From Bursaphelenchus xylophilus (taxonomy: Eukaryota; Nematoda; Chromadorea; Rhabditida; Aphelenchoididae), in NCBI GenBank assembly GCA_904066235.2, contig CAJFCV020000005.1, forward strand, positions 11,837,501-11,901,500: DNA of 64,000 bases, given 5' to 3'. Numbering within the stretch: position 1 is the first letter of the stretch; the number at the start of each line of letters is the position of its first letter. Made by a program: the position numbers and the translations under genes. The notes under the pieces are model-generated. The model was not told where the DNA came from. It did no database searches and saw only the letters and a list, made by a program, of their open reading frames with translations. Positions 21,701 through 31,269 of this stretch are shown piece after piece.

Positions 21701-24700
21701 TTTGGCAAAAGGTAAAAAAACCGAAATTTTGGTGATTTTCTTTGCGACAAAATTATAAATTCGCGCAATGTTTTGCCATTTTCTTGCCGTTGGCGCTGAA
21801 GCAAAGTAAGTTATTTGGCTTAGTGGTTTCCTTAGGGGTCCTTCTGGCATGCTACGACGAAAAACAGTGACAGAATTTGAAAAAGGCGAAATTACGACCC
21901 TGAAACCGCAAAGACCTCGGGTTTGGCAGATTTTGGCTCAGGTAGGCCGTTCAGCCGGAGTTGTGAAGAACTACTTGGCTCATCCGGAAGTCTTCAACAC
22001 GTCTAAACCTTCTGGCAAAAAAGGTTTACCACCGCGGCAGAATTAAGGCAGAGAAATCCGTTGAGCTTCTAACTACACCATCTCTGGGTCTCATATAGAG
22101 CAAGAAAAAGGTCTCAATTGTAGCAGGATAGCTATGCTGAGGGCCTAAGACACAGAGATGTCATCACTGGACGTCATGTAAAGTCGTGCCCCCAGCTGGC
22201 CTAGGTTCGGTTAGCGCGCGACCGAAATTGGCCAAGGTGATTTTGACAAAACAGGTCCTCCAACATTACGGCACAAGAAGTAACGCGGTTCTCTTCTGAT
22301 GTAATGACAGTGATATGTCCTATGTGGGAAACCGTCGGGGTCATCGTCTGACCATGCAATCTCTAACAAGGGAAGTCACTTTTTTCGCAGACGGACTTCG
22401 GAACGGGACCTAGTAGGTTTCAAACCTGAAGCGTCTGCGATCATACAACTGATTTCCAAAAGTGTTTACGGGGCTTCTCGGCCGAGAAAATCGACCGCAA
22501 AGTTTAGCCGAAATGAGCGAATAGCCTCCTCAAAAGAAACAGCTTATTTCATCTGCAGTGGTGGCCGAGTGGTCAGCGCGCTCGCTTTTTGCGCCAGAAG
22601 ACGTGAGTTCGACTTCGGTCGTCTGCGGATGCATTTCTTTTGGCCATTGAATCAAATAGAGAGATGCCGTTAACATCACATATGCTAATTATTAGCAATT
22701 TTTAATAAAACACAAATTTAGGAACTATATCTTCATTAACCCAGCCCTGTTTTGACTTTACAATATTCATGAACATTCAGCTTTGAATTTATGTTTAAAT
22801 TACTGTAAAAAATTACAAAAGTGTATACATTTTATGTTTACATACTAAATCAATATTTACGAACCAAAAAAGAAAATAAACTGCGCAGAGGATCGAACCC
22901 GCCTCTTCTGGCGCAAAAAGCGAGCGCGCTGACCACTCGGCCACCACTGCAGATGAAATAAGCTGTTTCTTTTCAGGAGGCTATTCGCTCATTTCGGCTA
23001 AACTTTGCGGTCGATTTTCTCGGCCGAGAAGCCCCGTAAACACTTTTGGAAATCAGTTTTATGATCGCAGACGCTTCACATTTGAGACCTACTAGGTCCC
23101 GTTCCGAAATCCGTCTGCGAAAAAAGTGACTTCCCTTGTAAGGAATTCGGTTCTGCAACGCTGGGAAACTGACCCTTGACTATTCAACCTGTTTTGTCAA
23201 GGTCATCTTGGCCAATTTCGGTCGCGGGCTAACCGAACCTAGGCCAGCTGGGGGCACGACTTTACATGACGTCCAGTGATGACATCTCTGTGTCTTACAA
23301 GGGAATGGTTTGAACTGTCCGTGAGCTTTCGACATGAGACCCCCAAATTCTGAAAGAGCGTACAAAATTTAGTAGGAATCCGTTTTCTATTTTTGCCGAA
23401 TGGTCTTGAGAGACGAGAAATATCGACAGAAATATCCGACTAAAGGAAATGAAAGAGAGAAAAGATAAACCGAAAGGCCCAAGAAAGCGTTACCAAATAG
23501 TCTCGTGGAAAAAGTTCCACGCGCAAATCTTTTGGCAGAGGGAGGTCTTGGAGGTTCGAGTCCAACCGAAACGGATATCCTCGGCTTGAACGTAAATATC
23601 AGTTACTGTATTCTATAGCTATGTAAAAAATTTTTTAAAGTTTATTCAGGTGTTTTACAGATTTCTTTGCAAAATTTCGAGAAAACTTGACAATTTGGCA
23701 ACATTTTTGAGTTTTCGATGATGCCATTTGTCAATCTTCTGGTATGTTAAAGATGTTTTTGGACCATTCCAGGAGGTGTTCCATGATCTTGCAGATTTTT
23801 TCGGGATTCCAGAAAAGAATGTTGCCAACTTTTCACCTTTCCTCAAAATTTTGCAAAAAAAGTTGAAAAGATTATTTTTGGATCCCTGCGTCAGCGTATA
23901 ATGGACCGCGTGAATATTTACGAAAAAGTCGATTTTGAATCTTTTGGTTTAAAATGACTGTAAACATGTATTTAACAAAAGCCCAAAATATTTTTCCCGA
24001 ATTCTGCCATGAAGGTAGAAATTTGCATAAATTTGTCCTTTCTTGAATTTTATGCCTCACGGCATCATAGAAAGAGGTAATGACCCGAAATTCTGGATAT
24101 ATACGTTTTTGCTGATTGAGCATTCAATTTTTTGAAAATCAAGTTTCTAAGATTACTGTAACATAAGTACATTAAAACCGGTCGATAAAAATCGACCGTC
24201 CCAAGACCATTCGGCAAAAACAGAAAGCGGATTCTTACTAAATTTTGTACGCTCTTTCAGAATTTGTGGGTTTCATGTTGAAAGCTCACGGACAGTTCAA
24301 ACCATTTCCTTGTTAGGCCCTCAGCATAGCTATCCTGCTACAATTGAGACCTTTTTCTTGCTCTATATGAGACCCAGAGATGGTGTAGTTAGAAGCTCAA
24401 CGGATTTCTCTGCCTTAATTCTGCCGCGGTGGTAAACCTTTTTTGCCAGAAGGTTTAGACGTGTTGAAGACTTCCGGATGAGCCAAGTAGTTCTTCACAA
24501 CTCCGGCTGAACGGCCTACCTGAGCCAAAATCTGCCAAACCCGAGGTCTTTGCGGTTTCAGGGTCGTAATTTCGCCTTTTTCAAATTCTGTCACTGTTTT
24601 TCGTCGTAGCATGCCAGAAGGACCCCTAAGGAAACCACTAAGCCAAATAACTTACTTTGCTTCAGCACCAACGGCAAGAAAATGGCAAAACATTGCGCGA

Positions 24701-26655
24701 ATTTATAATTTTGTCGCAAAGAAAATTACCAAAATTTCGGTTTTTTCAACTTTTTTCCAAATTGTGGAAACTTTCCACAATAATTTTTTGGCACAAGATT
24801 TATAGTACACTGGTACACATTGGGGCCAAATATGGCACAGTTTTATTGAAAACCAAAAAAGTTACAGCGATTTTAAAAGTGCATTTATAATTTTGTCGAG
24901 CAGTGTATATCCAACTCATACCGCTTGCAGAGGTCCTCTATATTGCCCCCGAACTGCTGCGTCTACCGATTATCTGCCTAAGCGGCACCAAACCCGGCGA
25001 TATCTACTCTCTATCCATTCTCCTCGCACAAATCGTCACTCGGCATTCTGTCTGGAGCATCAAGGAGAGAAATCTGAATATTGAGGAGGTTTGCCGCCGC
25101 GTCATCAAGAAGACGGAGCCTTTGGAGAGGCCGTCACTGGAGCACGACAACAACGTCTATATCGATACGCGCCTCCAAATTATGATTCAGAATTGCATGG
25201 AGGAGAGGCCGGAGAATCGGCCCGAAATTCAGCATGTCAAGAGTGTGGTGAAGAGCCTGGACAACAAGAAGAGCAGCAACTTGATGGACTACATGTTCGC
25301 GTTGATGGAGGATCGCGCAATGGACCTCGAGCAGCAGGTTCAATCGCAAACGGCCGAGTTGTTGGACGAGCAACGCAAAGCCAACCTCCTTCTGTACCGC
25401 ATGATGCCCGCCTCGGCGGTGGACGTGCTGCGGCGGGGAGAGAGCGTGAAGCCCGAGCTCTACGACATGGCTACGGTCTTCTTCTCGGATATCGTTGGGT
25501 TTACGGTGCTTTCCTCGAAAAGCTCCCCGCTTCAAATCATCAGTTTCCTGAATCAGGTCTACACCATGACCGATGACATTATCGACCAGCATGATGTGTA
25601 TAAAGTGGAGACAATCGGCGATGGATTGCATTGCGTGTCGGGAATTCCGACACGGAATGAGAACAATCACGTCAGAGAGATAGCGGACATGGCGTTAGCG
25701 CTGCAGAAGTCAGTCAAACTGCTGTACCTGCCTCACTTGCCAAACGAAAAGATCCAGATGCGGTTTGGAATTCATTCAGGACCCTGTGTTACTGGGATTG
25801 TTGGAATCACGGCCCCAAGATACTGTGTTTTCGGAAATACAGTGAGCTTAGCGGCCAAAATGGAGAGTTCGAGTAAACGTAAGTAAATTTGTGCCAAGCT
25901 TCATTTTATAGCTTCTAACTTTCTAACATAAAACTGGGTAGGAGTGCAATCGTGTGCATGCAAACTTAACGTTGTCCCTTTCAGCAGGTCGGATCCACGT
26001 AAGCCCAACATCCAAAGAATTGATCGATCAGTTCTTTCGCACACGTTTTCATTTGGTGGAGCGGGGAGAAATACACATAAAGGTACACACCAGGTTCTGT
26101 GGATTCTGAGGATTTGCACAGCGCGGTCTTCGCGCGTCGCTGCGAAAATCGCGAAAAAAGTGCTTTGCACAGTGCATTTGACCCAAAAACACCATATGCT
26201 CAGTGCAACTTCGTTTTTTGCCGTACATCGCGCGCGATTCCCATTTATCGCTGCAAAAAATCATTTTTTCAGAGTGTGGCGGGATTCGGGGCCGCGACAA
26301 CTGCTCAGGACTTTTTGCTCGACATTCTGCTTCGAGAAATCCATAGTCCTGATAATTTGTCGCGCCCCCGAATTCTGTCGCACTCAGAAAAATTTATTTT
26401 TCACTACGAAAAATGGGAATCGCGGACGATGCAAGGGAAAAAACGAAAATGCACTGTGCAAATGGTGTGTTTGGGTCAAATGAACTGTGCAGTCCACTTT
26501 TTTCGCGATTTTCGCAGCGACGCGCCAAAACCGCACTGCGCAAATTATCAGGGCTTTTTGTCCCTAATGATAATTCTTTCGCTTTTCAGAACCATGACGT
26601 CATGCGCACCTACTGGCTGGTTCCGGCCAGCGAAGTAGAGGACTTTCAGGCATAG
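15722..26655 (+). CDS. receptor-type guanylyl cyclase (GCY family)
   Basis: Sixteen exons: 15722-15772, 16965-17128, 17336-17581, 18044-18170, 18367-18481, 18523-18645, 19028-19101, 19140-19258, 19406-19605, 19671-19804, 20189-20473, 20557-20901, 21182-21332, 24931-25878, 25985-26082, 26590-26655; 3246 nt, 1081 residues. Makes cGMP in membranes, in nematodes often in sensory cilia. Order: signal peptide MWRLSLALILVVKANSQ; ANF-receptor-like ectodomain (to about 490); one TM segment (about 496-521, VVISGASVILFITLLLLLSG); kinase-homology domain (HPQLNRFLGL, LYRYCERGTIENVI, VLYIAPELLR); coiled-coil linker (LEQQVQSQTAELLDEQRKAN); cyclase domain with FSDIVGFT (Asp898) and VYKVETIGDG (Glu938, Asp942). 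The usual FGDTVNTASRMES is FGNTVSLAAKMES, so catalytic Asn and Arg are Ser1017 and Lys1021. The protein ends soon after TYWLVPASE with no long tail. The exon 8/9 junction coincides with a MITE. Confidence 0.93.
15846..15981. repeat. family A MITE (gcy intron 1)
   Basis: CAGTCTGTCGGGAAAATAATG at the left, TTATTTTCCCGACGGGCTGA at the right. Confidence 0.85.
16187..16443. repeat. family C MITE (gcy intron 1)
   Basis: CAGTGGGGGACCTGATCCAG to GGTCCTCCACTG, flanked by TA. Confidence 0.9.
16496..16727. repeat. family D2 MITE with 5-bp target duplication AGTCG
   Basis: Ends CACGTCAAAGAAAAAG and TTGTTTTGACGTG; AGTCG at 16491-16495 and again at 16728-16732. The long inner inverted repeats include CGGATCATTGATTTTT. 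Inserted in a family E context. Confidence 0.85.
16733..16925. repeat. family E palindrome cluster (gcy intron 1)
   Basis: Repeated TTGCACTGTGCAA-type palindromes (for example near 16803, 16838 and 16898) with GGCTGTCGCTGCACCCTGAC, a spacer shared with the arrays at 36 and 39 kb. Confidence 0.75.
17169..17309. repeat. family A MITE (gcy intron 2)
   Basis: TCTGTCGGGAAAATAATGAG at the left; TTTTCCCGACAGACTGA at the right. Normal splice sites lie outside it. Confidence 0.85.
17621..17996. repeat. family A then family B MITE (gcy intron 3)
   Basis: A copy 17621-17772 (left end TCTGTCCGTCGGGAAAATAA) and B copy 17852-17996 (right end TTTTCCAGACAG), separated by a short inverted repeat around CGTAATATG. 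Confidence 0.85.
18194..18340. repeat. family A MITE (gcy intron 4)
   Basis: CTGTCTGTTGGGAAAATAATG at the left and TTTTCCCGACAGGCGG at the right. Confidence 0.8.
18670..19020. repeat. family F dispersed repeat (gcy intron 6)
   Basis: Degenerate copy recognised by TAGTTCGCGCTTTGC, TTTCATACCTAGTTCTACCG, CGCTCTCCGCGCTTCG and TACTCTCTCGGCCGCAAAG, the last two in reverse order to those at 13868-14145. Confidence 0.6.
19257..19410 (+). repeat. family A MITE forming gcy intron 8
   Basis: Left terminus CAGTCTGTCGTGAAAATAATG, right terminus ATTATTTTCCCGACAGACTGA. Splicing GT at 19259 to CAG at 19405 removes the element apart from a few terminal bases and keeps the gcy frame (codons TAT CA|A CTG AAA). 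No splice acceptor exists between the element and the coding sequence. Confidence 0.6.
19893..20154. repeat. family C MITE (gcy intron 10)
   Basis: CAGTGGGGGACATGATCCAG to GGTCCTTCACTG, flanked by TA; inner hairpin CGCGCCCGCTCTTTTTGCGAG. Confidence 0.9.
20927..21160. repeat. composite of two family A MITEs (gcy intron 12)
   Basis: Left end TCAGGTTGTCGGGAAAATAA. A second internal repeat of CGTCGCTGAAGTGAAAGGCG near 21060 and a single right end TATTTTCCCGACAGACTGA. Confidence 0.75.
21353..21551. repeat. family C MITE, shortened (gcy intron 13)
   Basis: CAGTGGGGGCGTGATCCAATG to TTCCCCACTG, flanked by TA. Internally deleted relative to other copies. Confidence 0.85.
21849..22046 (+). pseudogene. 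Tc3-like transposase N-terminus (left arm copy)
   Basis: 65 codons resembling the N-terminal helix-turn-helix of Tc3 transposase: TEFEKGEITTLK, QILAQVGRSAGVVKNYLAHP and the TSKPSGKKG stretch parallel Tc3 SDTERAQLDVMK, EMSRKISRSRHCIRVYLKDP and TSKRAPRRK. It stops where Tc3 continues into the second DNA-binding domain; no catalytic domain follows. Confidence 0.75.
22556..22630 (+). ncRNA. tRNA-like sequence, left of centre
   Basis: Contains TGGCCGAGTGG, a perfect A-box of the Ser/Leu tRNA type, and AGTTCGACTTC in the position of a B-box about 35 nt later. The anticodon arm does not fold convincingly, so this looks like a tRNA-derived (SINE-like) piece rather than a working gene. Confidence 0.5.
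22881..22951 (-). ncRNA. tRNA-like sequence, right of centre
   Basis: Reverse-strand partner of the copy at 22556-22630. Same A-box TGGCCGAGTGG, with a better B-box (GGGTTCGATCC) matching the Pol III consensus. The two differ after the anticodon region, so they diverged after the inversion or were captured separately. Confidence 0.5.
23298..24312. mobile_element. 1.0-kb nested inverted-repeat element with TTA target duplication
   Basis: Ends CAAGGGAATGGTTTGAACTG and CAGTTCAAACCATTTCCTTG; TTA on both sides (23295-23297 and 24313-24315), and the other arm of the host element shows the empty site as one TTA. The inverted arms extend past GAATCCGCTTTCTGTTTTTG. A TTA duplication suits PIF/Harbinger. 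No transposase is visible. Confidence 0.8.
24415..24612 (-). pseudogene. Tc3-like transposase N-terminus (right arm copy)
   Basis: Same 65-codon translation as the copy at 21849-22046, on the opposite strand. The two are identical at the protein level, so the arms are either recent or kept alike by gene conversion. Confidence 0.75.
26105..26575. repeat. family E-type palindrome (gcy intron 15)
   Basis: Left arm with GCGCGTCGCTGCGAAAATCGCG, TTTGCACAGTGCATTTGACC; right arm the reverse complement (GGTCAAATGAACTGTGCA, CGCGATTTTCGCAGCGACGCG). It makes up nearly the whole 507-nt intron. Confidence 0.8.
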
Positions 26656-26702
26656 CCGACAGAATTTCTTCCGTCACAGGCTAGCAATACTGTTATTATA
26701 AT

Positions 26703-26947
26703 ACAGTGGGGACCTGATCCAGTGGCAAAAAACGTACCACTTTACATGCGGGAAGTATTAAAAATGAAAAATGTGGCAAAATGCTTCCATCTCCAAGTGA
26801 AAAAATCGTTTTGAGCACAAAAACAGCGGGCGCGCTTTTGAAATCGGAGTTTTTTCACTTGGAGAGGGAAGCATTTTGCCACATTTTTGATTCTTCCCGG
26901 ATGCAAAATGGTACGTTTTTTGCTACTGAATCGGGTCCCCCACTGTA
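26703..26947. repeat. family C MITE, 50 bp downstream of the gcy stop
   Basis: CAGTGGGGACCTGATCCAG to GGTCCCCCACTG, TA flanks. It probably lies in the gcy 3' UTR or just past it. Confidence 0.9.
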
Positions 26948-26949
26948 TT

Positions 26950-27545
26950 TCCTTTATTTACCTCATAAATTTCGATTTCCTCAATGAAACACTACTTCGA
27001 AACCGTCCCTTAGAATAGATTTTGCGTATTGAGAGAATACATACGAGATCCCACAATCTACATTCTTGAATACCTGCGGGAGAAACGACTCTATAGGATT
27101 AGCCGCCAGAAGCCCATGAAAATCAACGAAGCCTCTCAGGCTGCGTTATTTTGATAAAATAGGGAAGTATACAGTTATAAAAAAAGGAAAAAAAGAAAAA
27201 TCTGTGAAAAAGTAATTTAAAACTACGGGCAACAGCTTCTTGTGTCTAAATGTCGCGCTCTGGTCGTTCCAGAACGTGCATAGGATTTTTGCTGTGAGTC
27301 GCGCGCGAATCACAACATAAATAATATAAATATTATGAAATCTACCGTGTACACGACATTTAAACTTTACGATAACCATTAAATTCACGATCCAATCCGC
27401 ACTCCCAAGTTAATCAATATCAAAGGGTTCAAACCATACAACCATCAAAGAAAAATTCAAAAATTCGCTTGCAAGTCTTTTATTTCGCATCATATAAGAC
27501 AAATACTAAACAAATAAGCCTTCGCCATATTACTCGTCGTTTGTT
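26950..27545. other. intergenic between convergent gcy and four-TM genes
   Basis: AT-rich, no named repeat family and no supportable exon. Confidence 0.45.
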
Positions 27546-30500
27546 CTAAGGCTTCATAGTCTGATTATCGGTCGGAGTTTCAGGATCCAGCTCGAGCCTC
27601 GGACTTGACTTCTAAAAGGTCAAGCATGACAAAAAAAATCACTTCAGAGTCATTTCAAACTGCATAAAAATCACTTATTAAGTCTATTCAGACCAATTTT
27701 ACTCAAAAAACCTCAATCTAAAAAGAAAAATTATATTACACTAGATTGACCTACTACAATATCAGAAAAAATCATTAAAATCCTCGTTTCCTACTTATCA
27801 AGACTGCTTAGACTAATTTTACTCAAAAAACGGCAACCGAAAAGTGCCGAGAAGTGAAAATTATATTACACTAGACCTACTACAATATCAAAAAAATCCA
27901 TCAAACTCCATTTTTCCTGCAAAAAATCGCTTACCAAATGTCCGCTTCTCTTCAGTGGAGTTTTTACGTGCCGGATTACTGGGATTTCCTGCAGATCCGG
28001 TTCTTCTTCCACCTTCAACACACTTTCCTCTGTTTTCAACGCACCCGCCGATGGGACGGTCCGGCTCTCAGTCGGGGTAAATTGCCGAGTCTCCTTATCC
28101 TTATATTCTCCTTTCTCCAGTTCCTGGCAATGGGCGCAATTTGCTTTGCAGTCGGCGCAACTGCAGGTGCTCGTGCTGGCCTTGCTGTGTTTTTCGGACG
28201 GCGTATCGAGACAATTGACCGACGGGACTCTCGACACCGGGTTGCTGATCGTTGCGGCCGAATTGTTGGTCAGCGAAACGGTCTCAGCCGAAATTTCCGG
28301 CTTTCTGAAACCGAAACGTCAACGTCTCCAAGGAGGGTAAATCAATATTCTCAAAACATAAAATACGACTCCAATTGCATTTATAGTTTCCAACTATCCG
28401 CCTCAGAAAATGAAACGTTATCCGCAAAATCTCCGAAAGCTATCTAAATCAGCAGAAAACTTCGAAAACATTCACCTACTTCACTTCTTTTTCGGGCGCA
28501 CTTTCCAGACTCTCGGTTGGTACGAATGGTTTCGATGGGGCCGATCCAAATGCCGTTGTGACGGCTTCCTCATCGTAGACTCCACCAGTTAGAGGGCCTT
28601 CTCTGATCCCAGCTTCATTGAATGGCCATGCATAGAGCATCCACTTCGGAGCCGGTTCTGATTTGAAGACCAGGAGAACGACCAGCAAAGCCAACTAAAA
28701 CTCAAGAGATCATAACTTGAAAAGTCATCAGTAAAGCAGTAGAAGGGAACCCTGCACGTCAAACTGGGGAGTCCGGTGACCGGAATAGACTCTTCGCTAT
28801 CGGTTTTTAACACTTCGCCTTGATTTCACAGAGAAAGAGAGAAAAAAAACACGCAAAAGCGTACTCTCTCGCCCCAAAAATTCCCCATTTCTTCCCCGAC
28901 AAAACGTTTTTTCACACCTTTTTTTTGGCAAGTTGCCAATCCATTCACCAGCCTCTTTTAGCTTATCTCAGTTTGACGTGCCCTGGTCTAATTTTCTAGT
29001 CGTTTTAGAAGGCGTCGAGAATATTCGGAGACTGTTTGGTATTTGAAATGAGGACTTCATAGATACTCGACGGAGTGAAATTGGGCAGAGTATGGTAAAT
29101 GGACAGAGGGAAACTAATCAGATGGAATCTCAACAGATTTTTTGGACTTTTCGGAACTTCTGTAATATTTTTTGAGGTGACAGACTGCGCCCGGAACCAT
29201 TTCCTAAATGGGTAACTGAATACTCGGGTGTGCACATTCGGCCGAATTCGGATGAGCCCTTTGGGACGATCGCCCATTCGGGTCATGCATTTTTGGGGTC
29301 GCGCATATTCGGGTAATGGATTTTTGGGGGTGGGTGAACGGTAATCAAGCAAATATTATATTGTACTCATGACTACTAAATACGACATAACATTGTAAAA
29401 ATTTAGACATTTTTTGCAACCTTACTCATTTCTAGGGGTTTCGACCATCAGGAATGTAAAAATAAAATCTTCATCGGCGAAACCCCAAAATGAATAAAAT
29501 TGCAAAAAAAATCAAAATATTTACAGTGTTATGTCGTATTTAGAAGCCATTAGTACAGAGTTTACTTCATCACCAGAGAATTCACCCACCCCGAAAACGC
29601 ATCACCTGAAAATGTGCCACCCGAAAACGCATCACCCGAATAAACGATCGCCCCAAAGGGCTCATCCGAATTCGTCCTAATGTGCACACCCGAGTATTCA
29701 GTTACCCATTTTAGAATATGGTTCTGGTCGCAGCCTGTCACCTCAAAAAATATTACATAAGTTCCGAAAAGTCCAAAAAAAAATCTGTCGAGATTCCATC
29801 TGACCAGTTTCCCCCAGTCCGATTACGATACTCTGTCCAATTTCACTCTTTGAGTATCTATGAAGCCCTCATTTCAAATTCCAAACAGTCTCCTAAAATT
29901 TCCAAAAGACACCAAAACATCAACCCACCTCAACCACACTGTAGACCACCAAGAAAACACCAAAGAATATCGATCCGTCGACAAAACACAACGCCGATAC
30001 GGTCCATTGCAACAAAACCAGGTAAATCATGGCCAAAATGAAGAACTTGATGAAGGACCGGTCCTGTTTGAAGATCCCTCTCATGCCCAACGCGGTAACT
30101 CCGGCTTCAGCCGCAAACAAGGCCAAATACGGATGAATGGAGGGGGAAACGGGAAATCCCGGGCTCAACATCAGGCTGAGAATGAAATGGATCACGAAGA
30201 AGACCGACAGGCAGCATTTGAACAAGGTCGGGGAACGCCAATCACTGGAATTAAATTTATATTATAGTAGGCATCTAGAAACTCTTTTAACGGATTCAAA
30301 TCTTGGGAAAAACTTCGCAATCAATCTCGAGATCAGCGGATTTCGGAAAAGCCCGTAGCCTCCGCACTTCCGCCGCAGATAAAATGAATTATCTCCATCT
30401 CGTCGGAAATCTGCCTTCTCCTGGTTAAATAAAACTACAATTCATCAGAAACTGAAATTTATTCCCAAACAGAACGCTTGAAAAACAAAGCGAGAACGTG

Positions 30501-31260
30501 GACGTTTAACTATCTCGGAGGCGATCTATGCGAATCTATCCTAATTATGACGTATAAATGACCTAACTCAACATCGGCAGCGCCCGAGAACAATCGCCTC
30601 CGCATTGATGTAATCTGAAAAAATGCCGTGCGACACGATAACCGGCCCAAAAGCGCATAAACGAAAAAGGCAGATTCGTGAAGTTTCAAGATGTAGCCAA
30701 CATGAATTATATTATACTAGGTAAATCAAGCTGCAAAAAAGTACAGAAACAGGGAGAAAAACTTCAATAAAGCATGAAAATGGGACAAGGAAGCTTTATC
30801 AAAAACAAAATCGAGAAATTTGGCATTCAGTTTATAATTTTCAGCCGATATTGTACTTGGTCTACTGCATGGAAAAAAGGGAAAAATACAACAACAAAGA
30901 CGTCTAAAAATTTCCTAGGAAAAATTATCAAAGGAATTTTAAGCTATTGCAACAGCAAATTTGCAGGATTTGAGTTGAATTTACGATTTCCAGCTGACCT
31001 TGTACTTGGTCAACTAGATGGACGAAAAAAATTCCAAACATTTGCCGAGCAAGTACCGATTGCATAAAACAGAGGTCTTATCACCTATAAAAGAATTTGG
31101 AACCCGACAAACCGAAAAGTTCCCCAAGAACCCATCAAAACGCAAAATCTAGGTACCAACATCCCTAAAATCAAAAAAAAATCAATAAAATCGATAAAAC
31201 CCACTCAGCCAGACTTGAAAATGCACTTTGATCCAGTCCGGACAGCTGCGACTTTGCCAT
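27546..31260 (-). CDS. four-TM membrane protein with long hydrophilic tail, unrecognised
   Basis: Exons on the minus strand: 31260-31205, 30244-29929, 28694-28480, 28304-27935 and 27611-27546; 1023 nt, 340 residues. I do not recognise the family. After a short polar N-terminus (MAKSQLSGLDQSAFSSLA) come four hydrophobic segments: LFKCCLSVFFVIHFILSLML, one around YLALFAAEAGVTALG, FIKFFILAMIYLVLLQWTV, and a last one across the exon 2/3 junction (FLVVYSVVELALLVVLLVF). About 190 polar residues follow, with a Cys cluster CSCADCKANCAHC and a Glu/Lys-rich part, presumably cytoplasmic. The layout resembles nematode tetraspan proteins of unknown role. Exon 1 was chosen because its phase and GTGGGT donor fit; this is the least certain piece. 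Introns 1 and 2 are about 1 kb each. Confidence 0.8.
28755..28980. repeat. family D1 MITE with 5-bp target duplication CCCTG
   Basis: CACGTCAAACTGGGG to CTCAGTTTGACGTG; CCCTG at 28750-28754 and 28981-28985. Lies in intron 2 of the four-TM gene. Confidence 0.9.
29024..29905. repeat. 880-bp foldback in intron 2 of the four-TM gene
   Basis: Left arm GGAGACTGTTTGGTATTTGA onward; right arm ends with its reverse complement (TTCCAAACAGTCTCC). Arms of about 290 bp include ATACTCGGGTGTGCACATT. The centre (29310-29600) has its own weak symmetry around CCTAGAAATGAG-like sequence and an ACCC-rich part. Confidence 0.8.
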
Positions 31261-31269
31261 GCCCGGAAA

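Larger units (their letters stand above)
21557..24905. mobile_element. 3.35-kb Tc1/mariner-like foldback transposon in gcy intron 13
   Basis: Both ends carry CACTGCTCGACAAAATTAT, flanked by TA duplications. The arms are inverted copies of about 1 kb (21557-22576 and, with an insertion, 22935-24905). Each arm contains the same transposase N-terminal fragment in opposite orientation. A roughly 360-bp centre holds two tRNA-like sequences facing each other across a unique AT-rich spacer. The right arm is interrupted by another element at 23298-24312. Confidence 0.85.

Noticed and set aside
25134..25670. 178-codon minus-strand frame across the cyclase exon
   Set aside because: Shadow of the GC-rich gcy exon 14, whose sense translation matches the family throughout.
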